From Cryptomeria japonica (Eukaryota > Streptophyta > Pinopsida > Cupressales > Cupressaceae): a stretch of 64,000 nucleotides of DNA. Of this stretch, positions 24,481-35,843 are shown piece by piece; position 1 is the first letter of the stretch; the number at the start of each line of letters is the position of its first letter. The stretch lies in NCBI RefSeq assembly GCF_030272615.1, contig NC_081412.1:101183796-101247795 (forward strand). Direction: 5' to 3'. The notes beneath the pieces were generated by a model, which made no database searches, was not told the DNA's origin, and saw only the letters and a list, made by a program, of their open reading frames with translations. Both the position numbers and the translations under genes were made by a program.

Positions 24481-25882
24481 TGATGATATGATGAATCAAT
24501 AAGGATCTAGTCAACTACTGAAAGAGGGGGGGTGAATCAGTAGATAGAAAACTGACATAAACTTTTCACTAAACAAAACAACCTCTCAAGTCAAACTCAG
24601 AACTAACTAGTTCAAACACTGAACTATCGAATGCAATATTACTGTCAAGTAAACTGGTTGACTGTCATAACAGAATAATAGTAAAACAACTCCGAAACTC
24701 ACAAACCTTTTAACCAAAATATTCAAATACTTTACTGACAAAAGTAAAAGCATATTTTAGATTGTTGTCGGTCAACATATCATATCTAAGTGGATTTAGG
24801 AGTTAAGAAAATTAACCATAGAAAACATAACCACAAAAACATTTACCACTTAACACAATGATTCTGACGTGGAAACCCAAATGGGAAAAACCATGGTAGG
24901 GATGAATAATCACAAGTATTCTAAACTCTTCTAAAGTTTGCCCTGTTAGGAGCCAAGCCTATTAAAGCTTTACAATAAGTCCTGTTAAGAACAAATCTTG
25001 TTAGGGACCATCAGGTTAAGGGATTGACTATAATGCCCTATAAGACGCAATACCTTGTTAGGAGTAACCTCGGTAGAGGATTTGAAATCTAACCTAATGG
25101 ATCACCTGGTTAGAGGATTTAGATAGCACTAAGCTTGTTAGAGCTTACCCAGTTAAGGGATTTGACTATTATAATTGTTAGAGAACAATAGGGGTTTGCT
25201 GATTTGGTGAATAGAACTACTCTGCTTGATCAGATCCTTTTCAAGCTCCTATCTACCTTTACACATATTATAGATACATCATCTGGTTTGGTAACCAATC
25301 ACTCTTACATTCAACAAAACTACCAACACTACAATAAAATAACTCATCGACCTTATAAATAAAACAATAGGTTGGTAACACATCACAAACCTAAGATCTT
25401 ATAGAGATTGCAAACAAATTGGTTCAAGTATAACCATTGGTTTACATAGAAATCATTACACATCATTCAAAACAACCTCGACCGCTCCTTGATCACTGCT
25501 TCATCAAACTCTATAACTCATTACGCAGTTTCTATTACATGCAATGAACTTGCACATTCCCAAAATAAAACCATTATCTCTATGTGGCAAAAATCATTTG
25601 AAACTCTTCTCATACAACATGCATACGTGGCATAATCATTACCACTCATCATTTGATCATAGACCAATACAACCGATTCACCAAGCTCCATCTGTTAGGG
25701 TTTATCATATCAACAGTTAGGGTTTACTGATTGATATCACTTTTTCTCTAGTAATATTGGTTTCCTTCACAAGCTCTCCTACTGGTTGCAAGACAACATT
25801 ATTACAATATCATTACTGGTTATAATTCACATCAATGACAACATAAAATTTCATCAATTCAATGTTCATGCAAGTGCCAAAA
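24481..25882 (-). repeat. Element B1 3' LTR
   Basis: Sense starts TTTTGGCACTTG (from TGTTGG...) at 25882 and ends ...CATATCATCA at 24481. Hairpin arms CTACTGA (24515-24521) and TCAGTAG (24537-24543) flank a G7 run. The block aaacccaaatgggaaaaacc is at about 24872-24892. Confidence 0.9.
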
Positions 25883-25895
25883 ATCTCCCCCTTTG
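25883..25895 (-). other. Polypurine tract of element B1
   Basis: Sense CAAAGGGGGAGAT directly upstream of the 3' LTR, shared with A, C and D. Confidence 0.85.
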
Positions 25896-26223
25896 GCATT
25901 GATGGAAATACAAGTATCAATACCCTTGATTGCTATAATTGTGAATAGGAATCCTGGTTTACATTTTACCATGTATTCTCCTTCAACTAAGTCTCCATGT
26001 CTTCAGCTAGTATCTATCTATAGATCTTCTCTTCATAATCATATAGTTCTTTCCCCCTTTGACAACAATACCAAAGTGAAAGTAAAACTTGTAGTGTCAT
26101 ACTTCACTGTTCTGCAATGTCAACCTACAACATGATGCCCCCCTATGGAATAACTCCACTCTACACCAATCCTACTTCAAGATTCTTCAATTAGCTCCAA
26201 GACTGATGTATTCCACATCATGC

Positions 26224-27648
26224 TCAATTGACCTCATGTAGGGTCACAACCCCTAACTGACCTCTAAGATACTCAAAATTAGTCTTAGGCCAGGGTTTGG
26301 TAAAGATATTTTCTAGTTGCTCCTTGGTAGATACATGCTCCAATAACACATCTTTACTCTGCATTTTTTCTCTCAAGAAATGATATTTCAGCTCAATATG
26401 CTTGGTTCTAGCATGCAACACTGGGTTCTTTGAAATATTAATTGCACTCATGTTCTCACATAAAATCTTTACAAGATCTGTAATATTCAACTTGAATCCT
26501 TCTAGAATGTGTTTCATCCAGATTGCCTGGGTACAATTCATATATGCTGCAACATTCTCAACTTTAGTAGTGGAGTATGATGTACAATTCTGATTCTTGT
26601 TGCTCCATGAAACAAGTCTTCCTCCAAGAAAGAATGCACCATTGATTATGCTCTTCCTATTATCAACATTACATTCCCAGTCTGCATCTGTATAAACCTT
26701 CAAATCAAAGTTACCTACATATGGATACCATAATCCATAGTCAATACTACCTTTCAAATATGTGAATATCCTCTTGGTTTCTATCAAATGTGTCTCCTTT
26801 GGATTCTTCTGAAATCTGGCATCTAAACCAACTCCATGAGCAATATCCGGTCTGCTGTGAACAACATAATGCAATTTCCCTATCATTGACCTGTACTCCT
26901 TTTCATCAACAGATGCAACTTCATCCTCCTTAGATAGTTTACAACTTGTAACCATTGGTGTCCCAACTGGTTTATAGTCACTCATTCCAAATGTCTTCAA
27001 TACCTCTTTCACATATTTAGACTGTGTGATGAAAATACTAATCTTCATGTACTGAATTTGCAAACATATCAAGAATTTTATCTCTCCTACTAGAGACATT
27101 TCAAATCCACTTTTGATCTCATTTACAAAGTCATTACTCATTTCATCATTGCCTCAAAATATGACATCATCCATAAACACTTCACTAACCAGTATCTTAT
27201 CTCTTTCATATTTGAGATATATATTGTTGTCTTCACTGGTTCTCTGAAAAGCTATCTTCATCAGGTGTGAATGTAGTCTCTCATACCATGCTCTCGGTGC
27301 TTTCTTTAAACCATATAGTGCCTTGTGCAATTTACACACCATATCCTTTGCATCAGTCAAAGCATAACCATCTGGTTGCTCAATGTACACTTATTTTTCC
27401 AATATTCCATTTAGAAATGTTGACTTCACATCCATATGATATAATTTGAATCCCTTATATGCTGCAAATGCAAGTAGAGTCCTAATACCTTCCAATCTGG
27501 AAACTGGTGTAAATGTCTCACCATAGTCTTCACCTTCTTCCTGTGCATAACCTTTGCATACCAGTCTAGTTTTGTTTTTGACTACTACTCCATCTTCATT
27601 CAGTTTATTCCTGAATACCCATTTAGTACCTATCATATTTTTATTCAC
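26224..27648 (-). pseudogene. Element B1 copia RT and RNase H
   Basis: C-terminal part of the copia polyprotein. RT: NMIGTKWVFRNKLNEDG, then ETFTPVSRLEGIRTLLA, YHMDVKSTFLNG (27391-27648), KALYGLKKAPRAWYE, and VFMDDVIF in place of the usual YVDDIIF (27154-27390). RNase H: VYTDADWECNVDNRKSING-like segment, VSWSNKNQNC, then STTKVENVAAYMNCTQAIWM, and the C-terminal HFLREKMQSKDVLLEHVSTK with FTKPW. Stops at 27391 and 27154-27141 break it. The linker to RT before 27648 also holds stops. Confidence 0.9.
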
Positions 27649-27983
27649 CGGTCTGGGTACTAGGATCTATGTATTGTTCTTCTCAATTTGGTCAAGCTCC
27701 TCCTCCATAGATTTAATCTAGTGATCATCTCTAAATGCTTCCTTAGTAGTTCTAGGCTCAATAATGGAGATCATGCAAGAATTCTCTCTAATTCTTCTTT
27801 TGGTTAACACTTCAACATATTTATCTCCAATAATTTGGTTAGGATTATGATTGAGTCTCACATACCTTGGAATGACATGATCATTATCTTTAGGTTCTTC
27901 TTTTGAATCTACCTATTCCAGTCGAACTAGTACAACAAAATTCACTTCACCAGCTTCTAGCTTCACCGGTTATGGTTCCAAAA

Positions 27984-28900
27984 TTAGAATGTAAGGTTCT
28001 TCATCCTTTTTCTCCTCACTATTTTCTCTTGAGAATTCAGGATACTCATCCACTTGAACATCAACACTTTCAATGATTCTCTATGTCCAGTTGTTGTAAC
28101 ATTTGTAGGACTTGCTCTTGGTGGAGTAACCAAGGAATATGCCTTCATCACTTTTAGCCTCCAACTTACTAACATAGTCACCTCTCTTGATAAAAAATTT
28201 ACTACCAAAAACCTTAAAATAACTGACATTAGGTGATCTACCATACCAGTATTCATAAGGATTTTTATCCTTACATCTTTTTTCAGAATATCCAGTTCAT
28301 AGTGTAGATAGCTGTGCTGACATTCTCTCCAGAAAGTTTTTGCTACTCCTTTTATAAGCATCATTATAGTAGCTTCAACAACTGATTGGTTGTTCCTCTC
28401 TGCAGTACCATTATATTGTGGTGTCCTCAGTGTAAAAAGTTGCCTCTTGATTCCATTGTCTTCACAATATCTAGTGAATTCCTCTGAAGTAAATTCACCT
28501 CCTTGATCAGTCCTCAGACACTTTATCTTCTTACCACTTTCCTTTTCAGCTATGGCCCTGAATGCCTTGAACTTACTAAAGGATTATGTTTTATCCTTCA
28601 AGAATGTGACCCACATCATTCTTGAGAAATCATCAGTTAAGATCATAAAATATCTATCACCTAGAATACTTTTAGTCCTTATTGGTCCACAGAAGTCTAT
28701 ATTAACCAATTCTAACAAATGTTCTACCTAAAAATATTTTCTCTTAAAAGTTGAGGATGTCATCTTTCCTGATTGACATTCCTTACACAAAGCATTCATT
28801 GGTTTGTCCAATTCAGCCAAACCTCTTACCGACTTGGACTTACTGACCTTAAAAATGTTATCAAAATTTATATGACAAAATCTCTGATGCCAAAGCTAAC
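27984..28900 (-). pseudogene. Element B1 copia integrase
   Basis: Pre-integrase zinc-binding segment WHQRFCHINFDN, with CKECQSGKM, then the DDE core: GDRYFMILTDDFSRMMW (first Asp), CLRTDQGGEFTSEEF (second Asp) and LRTPQYNGTAERNN (Glu). The residues are readable but the frame is interrupted by stops and a frameshift near 28360. It precedes RT, as in copia and unlike gypsy. Confidence 0.85.
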
Positions 28901-28904
28901 TATC

Positions 28905-30304
28905 ATCTACTTTATCAATTAAATAGTTGTTGACTTTAGGATTCAGGTGAAACTGGTTACCTTTTGTTTGCTTTCCAGTTGCAATTAGTTCACCTTTTCT
29001 CCCATATATTTTTCACATTCCATTCTTGAATTCCAATGGATAACCTCTATCATTGAGTTGGCAAAAACTCACAAGATTGTGCTTTAATCCTTCAACCTAG
29101 TAGACATCATCTACAATGCTCTTTCCATTAAGAGGAATGGTTCCCTTTCCTTTTATCATGCAGGGTGAGTCATTTCCAAATCTCACAACTCCTCCATCAA
29201 ATTCCTTCAAAGTAAGAAATTTGCACTAGTCATTTGGTGTGAACAAGCTCTATCAATGATCCAATCATCAGAACTATCCATTCGAGAAAATAATGCCTTT
29301 TGATCAGGTGACTCCTCTTTAATGGATACAAAGACAATATCTTCATTAGCATCTCCCTTAGATTCCTCATCAGTGATACCACCATCAACTGCAATGAGAC
29401 AATCTCTTTTGCCTTTTCGTTTGTACTTCTTGTACTTATCTCGCTTATGCTCATTGTCACCATTAGGAAAGTTAGTAGCAATGTGTCCAATCTTGTTGCA
29501 TGCAAAACATTTCAAAGGTAATTTACCTCTATACTTACCAATACCTTTGGGAAACCGCTTGGCCAACAATGATTGAAGATCAATCAAACTGTCTTCATCA
29601 TCAACTTCTCTGTTGGATCTAGATTCATAACTGTGACTAACATCTCTACTTTTCCTCATAGGCGGGTTAGAAACTGAAGCTCTAAATGCATATTTAGATT
29701 TTTGAACACTACCATCATAACCATTTAATTCAAATGCAGTAAGCTTACCAATGATGGAGTCAAGAGTTACCTTAGTTTTATCAATAGACTTTATCTTCTG
29801 AATGGATGCAACTCGGGTAGCATAGAATGGTAGAAGGGTTTTGAACACCTTACTAACCACTGTGGAATCTTCCACTTTACCACTAGTATTCTTGATCTCA
29901 CCAAGTATCTCTTTGATCCTCTGACCATACTGTTGTATATTCTCACCTTCAGCCATCCACATGTCATCAAATTTACCTCTCAGACTCTCTTCTTTGGCAA
30001 TCTTGACATGCTCATCACCACTATAGATTTCTTCAAGTTTCTTCCACACCTCATAAGCAGTTTCCAGACCATGGACATCAACATACTCTGAATCAGACAA
30101 AGAACTGATAATGACCTCCAATGCTTAAATATTTTCTTGTTTCTCTTTCTTTCGATCATCAAACATAGTCTCACTAGGTGCAACATATTGAGTACCACCA
30201 TGTTCTGAATATTAACTTCCTAGAATCTTGATATAGATTTTCATTCTATCACTCCATATTTTGTAGTTTTCCCTATTAAACTTCAGACCTTCTTTCTTCA
30301 TCAT
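28905..30304 (-). pseudogene. Element B1 copia gag and protease
   Basis: Starts MMKKEGLKFNRENYKIWSDR at 30304. The UBN2/copia gag domain is clear (AYEVWKKLEEIYSGDEHVK, GKFDDMWMAEGENIQQYGQR). The zinc knuckle CFACNKIGHIATNF has lost its last Cys. The protease start reads DWIIDRACSHQM, where the catalytic D-S/T-G has become D-R-A. A stop lies at about 30125, between the N-terminus and the long 304-codon frame, and more follow after 29207. The polyprotein continues into integrase. Confidence 0.88.
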
Positions 30305-30360
30305 GTTCTTCAAGATCTTTACCTCAAGATATTAGGCTTAGACCTTAGAGAACTTGAAAC

Positions 30361-30372
30361 ACTCTGATACCA
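30361..30372 (-). other. Primer binding site of element B1
   Basis: Sense TGGTATCAGAGT, two bases after the 5' LTR end. It matches the initiator-Met-type copia site at 11 of 12 bases. Confidence 0.85.
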
Positions 30373-30374
30373 AT

Positions 30375-31770
30375 TGATGGTATGATGAATCAATAAGGCT
30401 CCAGTCAAATACTGAGAGGGGGGGCTTAATCAATAGATAGAAAAATAAAATAAACTTTTCACAAAACAAAATAACCTCTCAAGTCAAACTCACATTGGTT
30501 CAAACACTGAAATGTCAAATGCAATATTACTGTCAAGTAAACTGGTTGTCTGTCATAACAAAATAAAAGTAAAAAACCTTTAAAACTCACAAACCTTTTA
30601 ACCAAAACATCCGAATACTTTACTGACAAAAGTAAAAGCATATTTCAGATTGTTGTTGGTCAACATATAATATCTAAGTGGATTTAGCAGTTAAGCAAAT
30701 TAACCTTAGAAAACATAACCAAAAAAACATTTATCACTTGACACAATCATTTTGACGTGGAAACCCAAATGGGAAAAACTACGGTGGGGATGAATACCTA
30801 CAAGAATTATGAACTCTTCTGAAGTTTGCCCTATTAGGAGCCAAGCCTATTAAAGCTTTACAATAAGTCCTGTTAAGAACAGATCCTGTTAGGGACCACC
30901 AAGTTAAAGGATTGATTATAATGCCCTATTCAAATAAATACCCTGTTAGGAGTAACCTCGTTTGAGGATTTGAAATCCAAGATAATGGATCACTTGGTTA
31001 GAGGATTTAGATAACACTAAGGTTGTTAGAGCTTACCCGGTTAAGGGATTTGACTATTGTAATTATTAGAGAATAACAGGGGTTTGCTGATCTGGTGAAT
31101 AGCACTACTCTACTTGATTATATCCTTTTCATGATCCTATCTACCTTTACACATACTGCAGATACATCATCTGGTTCGGCAACCAATCACTCTTACATTC
31201 AACTAAAATTGCCAACACTACAACAAAACAATGCATTGACCTTATAAAGAAAACAATAGGTCGGTAACACATCACAAACCTAAGATCTCATAGAGATTGC
31301 AAATAAATTGGTTCAAGTATGACTGTTGGATTACATAGAAATAATTGCACATCATTGTAGACAACCTCGACTACTCCTTGATCATCGCTTCATCAAACTC
31401 CATAACTCATCATGTCGTTTCCATTACATGCAATGAGTGTGCACATTCGCAAGATAAAATGATTATCTCTATGTGCCAAAAACCATTTGAAACTCTTCTC
31501 ATAAAACATACATACGTGGCATAATCATTACTACTCATCATTTGATCATAAACCAATATAACCGATTCACCAAGCTCCATTAGTTAGGGTTTAGGATATC
31601 AATAGGTAGGGTTTACCGGTTGATCTCATTCTTCTCTAGTAATATCAGTTTCCTTCACAAGCTCTCCTATCGGTTGCAAAACACCATTATTACAACATCA
31701 TTACCAGTCATAATTGACATCAATGACAACATAAAAGCTCATCAATTCAATCTTCATGCAAGTGCCAATA
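30375..31770 (-). repeat. Element B1 5' LTR
   Basis: Sense starts TATTGGCACTTG (G to A from TGTTGG) at 31770 and ends CCATCA at 30375. TATA-like TTTATAAGG is on the sense strand near 31239-31247. The hairpin has decayed here (ATACTGA against TCAATAG). Confidence 0.9.
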
Positions 31771-32473
31771 GTGAAAGGCCTAATGCTTTAGCAATTGCAG
31801 AAGGCATAATATTATCGGAGGATTGACAATCAATACTGCAATTATTAACTTTAAACCCATTGATAAATAAAGACACATAAAATGGCTCTAGCCTTTGATC
31901 AGGTACTAATGGTGATTCAATTGGTTCATTAGCTAATGTCTTTAGAATGATACTAGACAACTTTTTAGACTTGGTATCCTTTCCATCCCGTGAAGACTCA
32001 AGATTAATCAATGGTGTGTTGGTGTTTTGCAACTAAGAAGTTTCCCCTTGAACATATTTAACCACCTTTAACTCTTTATGATTCAACCTAAGATATTTAG
32101 TGGGAGAAATCTGAATTTTTGATGCCTTACAAAATTCAACAATATCAAAAGAAGAATCGAGATTGGCACACTTCAACATCTGAACCTCTTGAAGCATTCT
32201 CTAAGTTTTGGTTCAAGGGTTCCTTACCTTTAGCTACAGTTTTGGGAAAGGTTGTGGTACCTACATTTTTGGATTGACACTGACTTCTAGTGAGGATGGC
32301 ACAAGAAGGATCTCCAAGGGTCATCAATATATCATCTCTTCTATCTTAATCTGATTCATAATCCAGGAAGTTTATTCTAGAGTTACCAAGTTGCCCACAG
32401 ACTTCTTATTTTGGACCAAGTTCACTTATGGCCTCTCTTGTATTTATGATTTGTGCATACCGCACCATCTTTG
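31771..32473 (-). pseudogene. Element B gag-pol linker and protease start
   Basis: Aspartic protease of B, split by B1. The frame reads RLEPFYVSLFINGFKVNNC, then SIDCQSSDNIMPSAIAKALG, where the usual catalytic D-S/T-G-A/S is changed to D-C-Q-S. The reading resumes at 24480 across the B1 insertion. The upstream part (31776-32330) is a Lys/Ser-rich linker with a stop near 32033. The right edge is cut by solo LTR F. Confidence 0.8.
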
Positions 32474-33645
32474 TGATGAATAATGATGAACAACAGATAC
32501 CCTAATTGGTACTGAGAGGGGGGGTGAATCAGTACATACAAAAACTTCTCTCCACAACTTATCAAGTTAAAACAATACTAACCGATTGTCTTCATCATTG
32601 AACTTAACCATGGCAATACTAGTTAAATACAGTAAGACTTCAGACAGTCAAAACCAGTAAAGCTAAATAATTCAAATACATTCAACACTTGATAACTACT
32701 TCATCCATAAACATATGCATGTGGTATATCAACAATACCATGACCATTAGCTCTGCATGCATAACCACTTAAACAAAGAATACTTAATCATCACATTAAA
32801 AATGCACAACTCATGACACACAAATTTTTCACATGGAAACCCAAATGGGAAAAACCACGGTGGCGATGAATACCCACAAAAATTTTTTGAACTCTTTTGA
32901 AGCTTTCTCTATTAGGAGCCTAGTCCAGTTAAAGACTTTACAATAAGGTTCTGCTAGGAACCCATCCTACTAAAGATCACCCGATTAAGGGATGGCTATA
33001 TACCCTATTAAAGGTTAGCTTGCTAGAGGATTTAAAGACCTCAATGAACTTGAGTCACCTGGTTAGAAGATTTACAAAAATACTTTTAAAGCTACCCGAC
33101 AAAGGGATTTTCCTTCTGTTGAAATGGTTAGAAGACAACAGGTAAAACTCTGATCTGATAACAACACTACATGCTAAGGTAGATCCTTTTCAATTCCTCT
33201 ACTCTGCAATCACACTCTATAGTTTTCCATTCACTGGTCTGGAAAGTATCTCATCACTTGGATACACACACAACATTTGCCAAAAACTTACAATAACAAA
33301 CATCATCAACCTTATAGACAAGAGTTAGGTTGGTAGCATAAACCCTAAACCCTAAGCATTTAGGTTTACAATTATAGGCGGTCCAATCCTGACCGTCCAA
33401 ACACTTTTCATAGAATGAAACAATCTCAAACATATCACAAGTCATTTTGTATCATCCATTCTTCACTACACATAGGAATCAGTAATCCATCACTTAGTGA
33501 AACCCTAACACCGGTTCACTACATCTCTTCATACCGGTTCACTAACTTCTTCCAATCTTCGTACTAATTCACTCAAGTGCTTATTGACATCAATGACAAC
33601 ATACATTATCATCATATCATCATGTCGGTTCAAAATATGCCAATA
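32474..33645 (-). mobile_element. Solo LTR F (copia type) inside element B
   Basis: 1172 bp. Sense starts TATTGGCATATT (from TGTTGGCA) at 33645 and ends ATTCATCA at 32474. It carries the hairpin GTACTGA (32509-32515)/TCAGTAC (32529-32535) around G7, and the aaacccaaatgggaaaaacc block near 32839-32859. Flanking pentamers CTTTG and CTCTA differ by two transitions and may be an eroded duplication. B reading continues on both sides, supporting insertion followed by LTR-LTR recombination. Confidence 0.75.
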
Positions 33646-34773
33646 CTCTAGACAAGAATCACCATCATGATCATGAGTGAGATGAAAAACACACATATAC
33701 CCCTTAAGTGGTGGAGTTTCAATTGCTAGTCTCTATTGAGCCAAAGGCAATTTTAAGGCTTTCTTCCCAGTTCCTATAGATTGATTTGTAATCCTCCTTG
33801 GTATGTCTTGGTAAGGCTATGGGTAAAATGTACTAGCCTTTGGTAACTGTCTTTTGAGTGTTATTACATCATTCATCAAGCTTTGAATTACAGGGTTTGA
33901 AGAGGTAGAGGGTTGCGCATTAGCTCCTTGCACTTCCCTCTTCTATTTTCCCGTAGTAATCAAGTCATCTTCTAACTCAACAACAAGTGTTTTAACATCA
34001 TTCAGAGTTGCAAGTCTCTATCTATGAATCAAGAAATTTATCTTGGAGGGCATAGAATTTATAAAAAAACATTTCAAGTTATCATCTGAAGGTTTCTGGT
34101 TTGCAAGAATTTTATGGACAATTTTATCAAACCTAGCCATGAAATCTCTCATAGATTAAGGGATCTCTTTTTTTAATTGAGCTAACTAGGCCAAAAGGGA
34201 ATTCTTATATTCTGCTACTTTGAACCTAGCTTCAAACCTAGTTTTCAAATCTTGCCAGTTTGTTATTACATTATTTGGAAAATGATAAAACCAATCTACA
34301 GTGGGTTCAGTTAATGTTTGTACAAACAACCTTACTACAATATCTTCATGTTGGGTAGATATTACACCACATACAACATTAAATGCATTCAAATTTTCAT
34401 CAACTGTGACCTTCCCATTGCCATTGACCTTAGGAAAATGATCCCTCACTCCTTTGGGCAAAGCATTCAAGTTTAGACCAAGATTCAATGGACCTACTAC
34501 TATCCCCCAAGGATTATTGGTTGCCATCAGAAGAATGATATTTAGAGGTGTTGGGTTGATTACACTAGGTAAGGTAACACCATGCAAGGTTAGGGCTTGA
34601 AAAACTAAAGATATAGAGAATGAAAGGGATGGAGAAGGAGGTCTACTTCTTGCTTGTCTCTTAGGTGAAAAACACGGTTGAAAGTTTAGGTTTTGCAATT
34701 CTTGAAAGATAGAGTCAACTATTCCTTCACGGCTCTGAGACCTATTGTATCTTCTTGGCTCCAACCTATTCAC
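33646..34773 (-). pseudogene. Element B gag
   Basis: Capsid protein. Starts MNRLEPRRYNRSQSREG at 34773. The retrotransposon gag domain is visible as LPKGVRDHFPKVNGNGKVTV, then NAFNVVCGVISTQHEDIVVR, and WFYHFPNNVITNWQDLKTRF. After stops at about 34186 and beyond, the sense-downstream end holds CVFHLTHDHDGDSCLE, a C/H cluster like that ending Tat gags, right at the junction with solo LTR F. The gag start lies about 95 bp from the primer site. Confidence 0.85.
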
Positions 34774-34867
34774 AATGCAAAATTTTGATAGAACTGGATA
34801 GACTCTTAAAATTTCACAAGAAAGTTCTATATATCCTATAATCAGGTGACCAATCTTATTATTTGAC

Positions 34868-34885
34868 TCCCCAGTAGAGTTGCCA
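34868..34885 (-). other. Primer binding site of element B, tRNA-Arg type
   Basis: Sense TGGCAACTCTACTGGGGA, starting 6 bases after the 5' LTR end. It matches TGGCGACTCCGCTGGGGA, the complement of a plant tRNA-Arg 3' end (recalled), at 15 of 18 bases. The differences look like CpG decay. It fits the Tat/Ogre group. Confidence 0.75.
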
Positions 34886-35843
34886 AAAATTTGTTGGTTA
34901 ATAGATTTGCCTTTCCTTTAATATTTTTCAAAAGGATGACTCATGCATACCCTTGATGAAAAAGAAAATAAACCAATAGTTGGGTGAACCAAGTTTCGGC
35001 TTGCCCTCTGCATAAGAGTGCATCTCCTCATAAGATATTCAATAAATTTTTATGCAAAAAACTCAGAAAGAAACACACTTTTTACTAGAAAACGAGAAAG
35101 GTTTTCACATTCATTTGTCAACACAATAAGAATTCTACAAGATAATCATCCATAAATGTAAATCTCATGGACTTAAACTTTGAACATTTTAATTCAATGT
35201 AAAACTTATTTCACCAAGTATACTCAATGAAGCATAAATGTTGATCGATACTCGCCCATGCCTCATAGGACAAGGGGGATCAGAATCATTTAAATGACAA
35301 TGTACCACTAATTTTATTAATCAATGAATTCACAAACTTACAAAGAACTAATAATGAAGTAATATATTTTGCACACAAGCATACATCCCAACAGAGATTG
35401 CTCTATCATTCAGACGCAGAAATTTGAAGACCGTACAAAATATATCATTCCATTCATATATAAAATGTCTACACTGAAACTCAAAGAAAATTAAGTCTGC
35501 TAATTCAAATCAAATTTTTTTGGACCCTCAATAAAGCTTTCTTAATTACATTTATAGCCTCCAGGCTAATAGTTTTTTTGAGAATAACCCTAAATTCTTA
35601 AACTCTACCCTAGAGTTAAAAGAAATAGTTTGCTTCAAACTGGATGAAACTCAAATGAACAAAGGCCATGGATAGGATGACAGGTCATCCATAAATCGAT
35701 CAAGACTGTAACATGGTAGAAGAAGCTGCTATTTTGTCCCATTTTATTGCGGTACCATGCACATTTTGCCACTCCAAATGTGTTGTTGAGAAATTAAGGA
35801 TAACCTAATAGTGCGGGAGTCTATTGTGTAGAATTCACTACTT

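Larger units (their letters stand above)
24481..31770 (-). mobile_element. Element B1: copia retrotransposon with pol, inserted in B protease
   Basis: 7290 bp, LTRs of 1402 and 1396 bp, 5-bp duplications GTGAA at 24476-24480 and 31771-31775. Excising it restores B's reading ...GLSL/TKTFGKYYSMDSKK across the junction, placing the insertion within the protease coding region. Internal order gag, protease, integrase, RT, RNase H marks it as Ty1/copia. It is the only copia-type element in the window with enzymes, though all are broken now. Confidence 0.93.
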
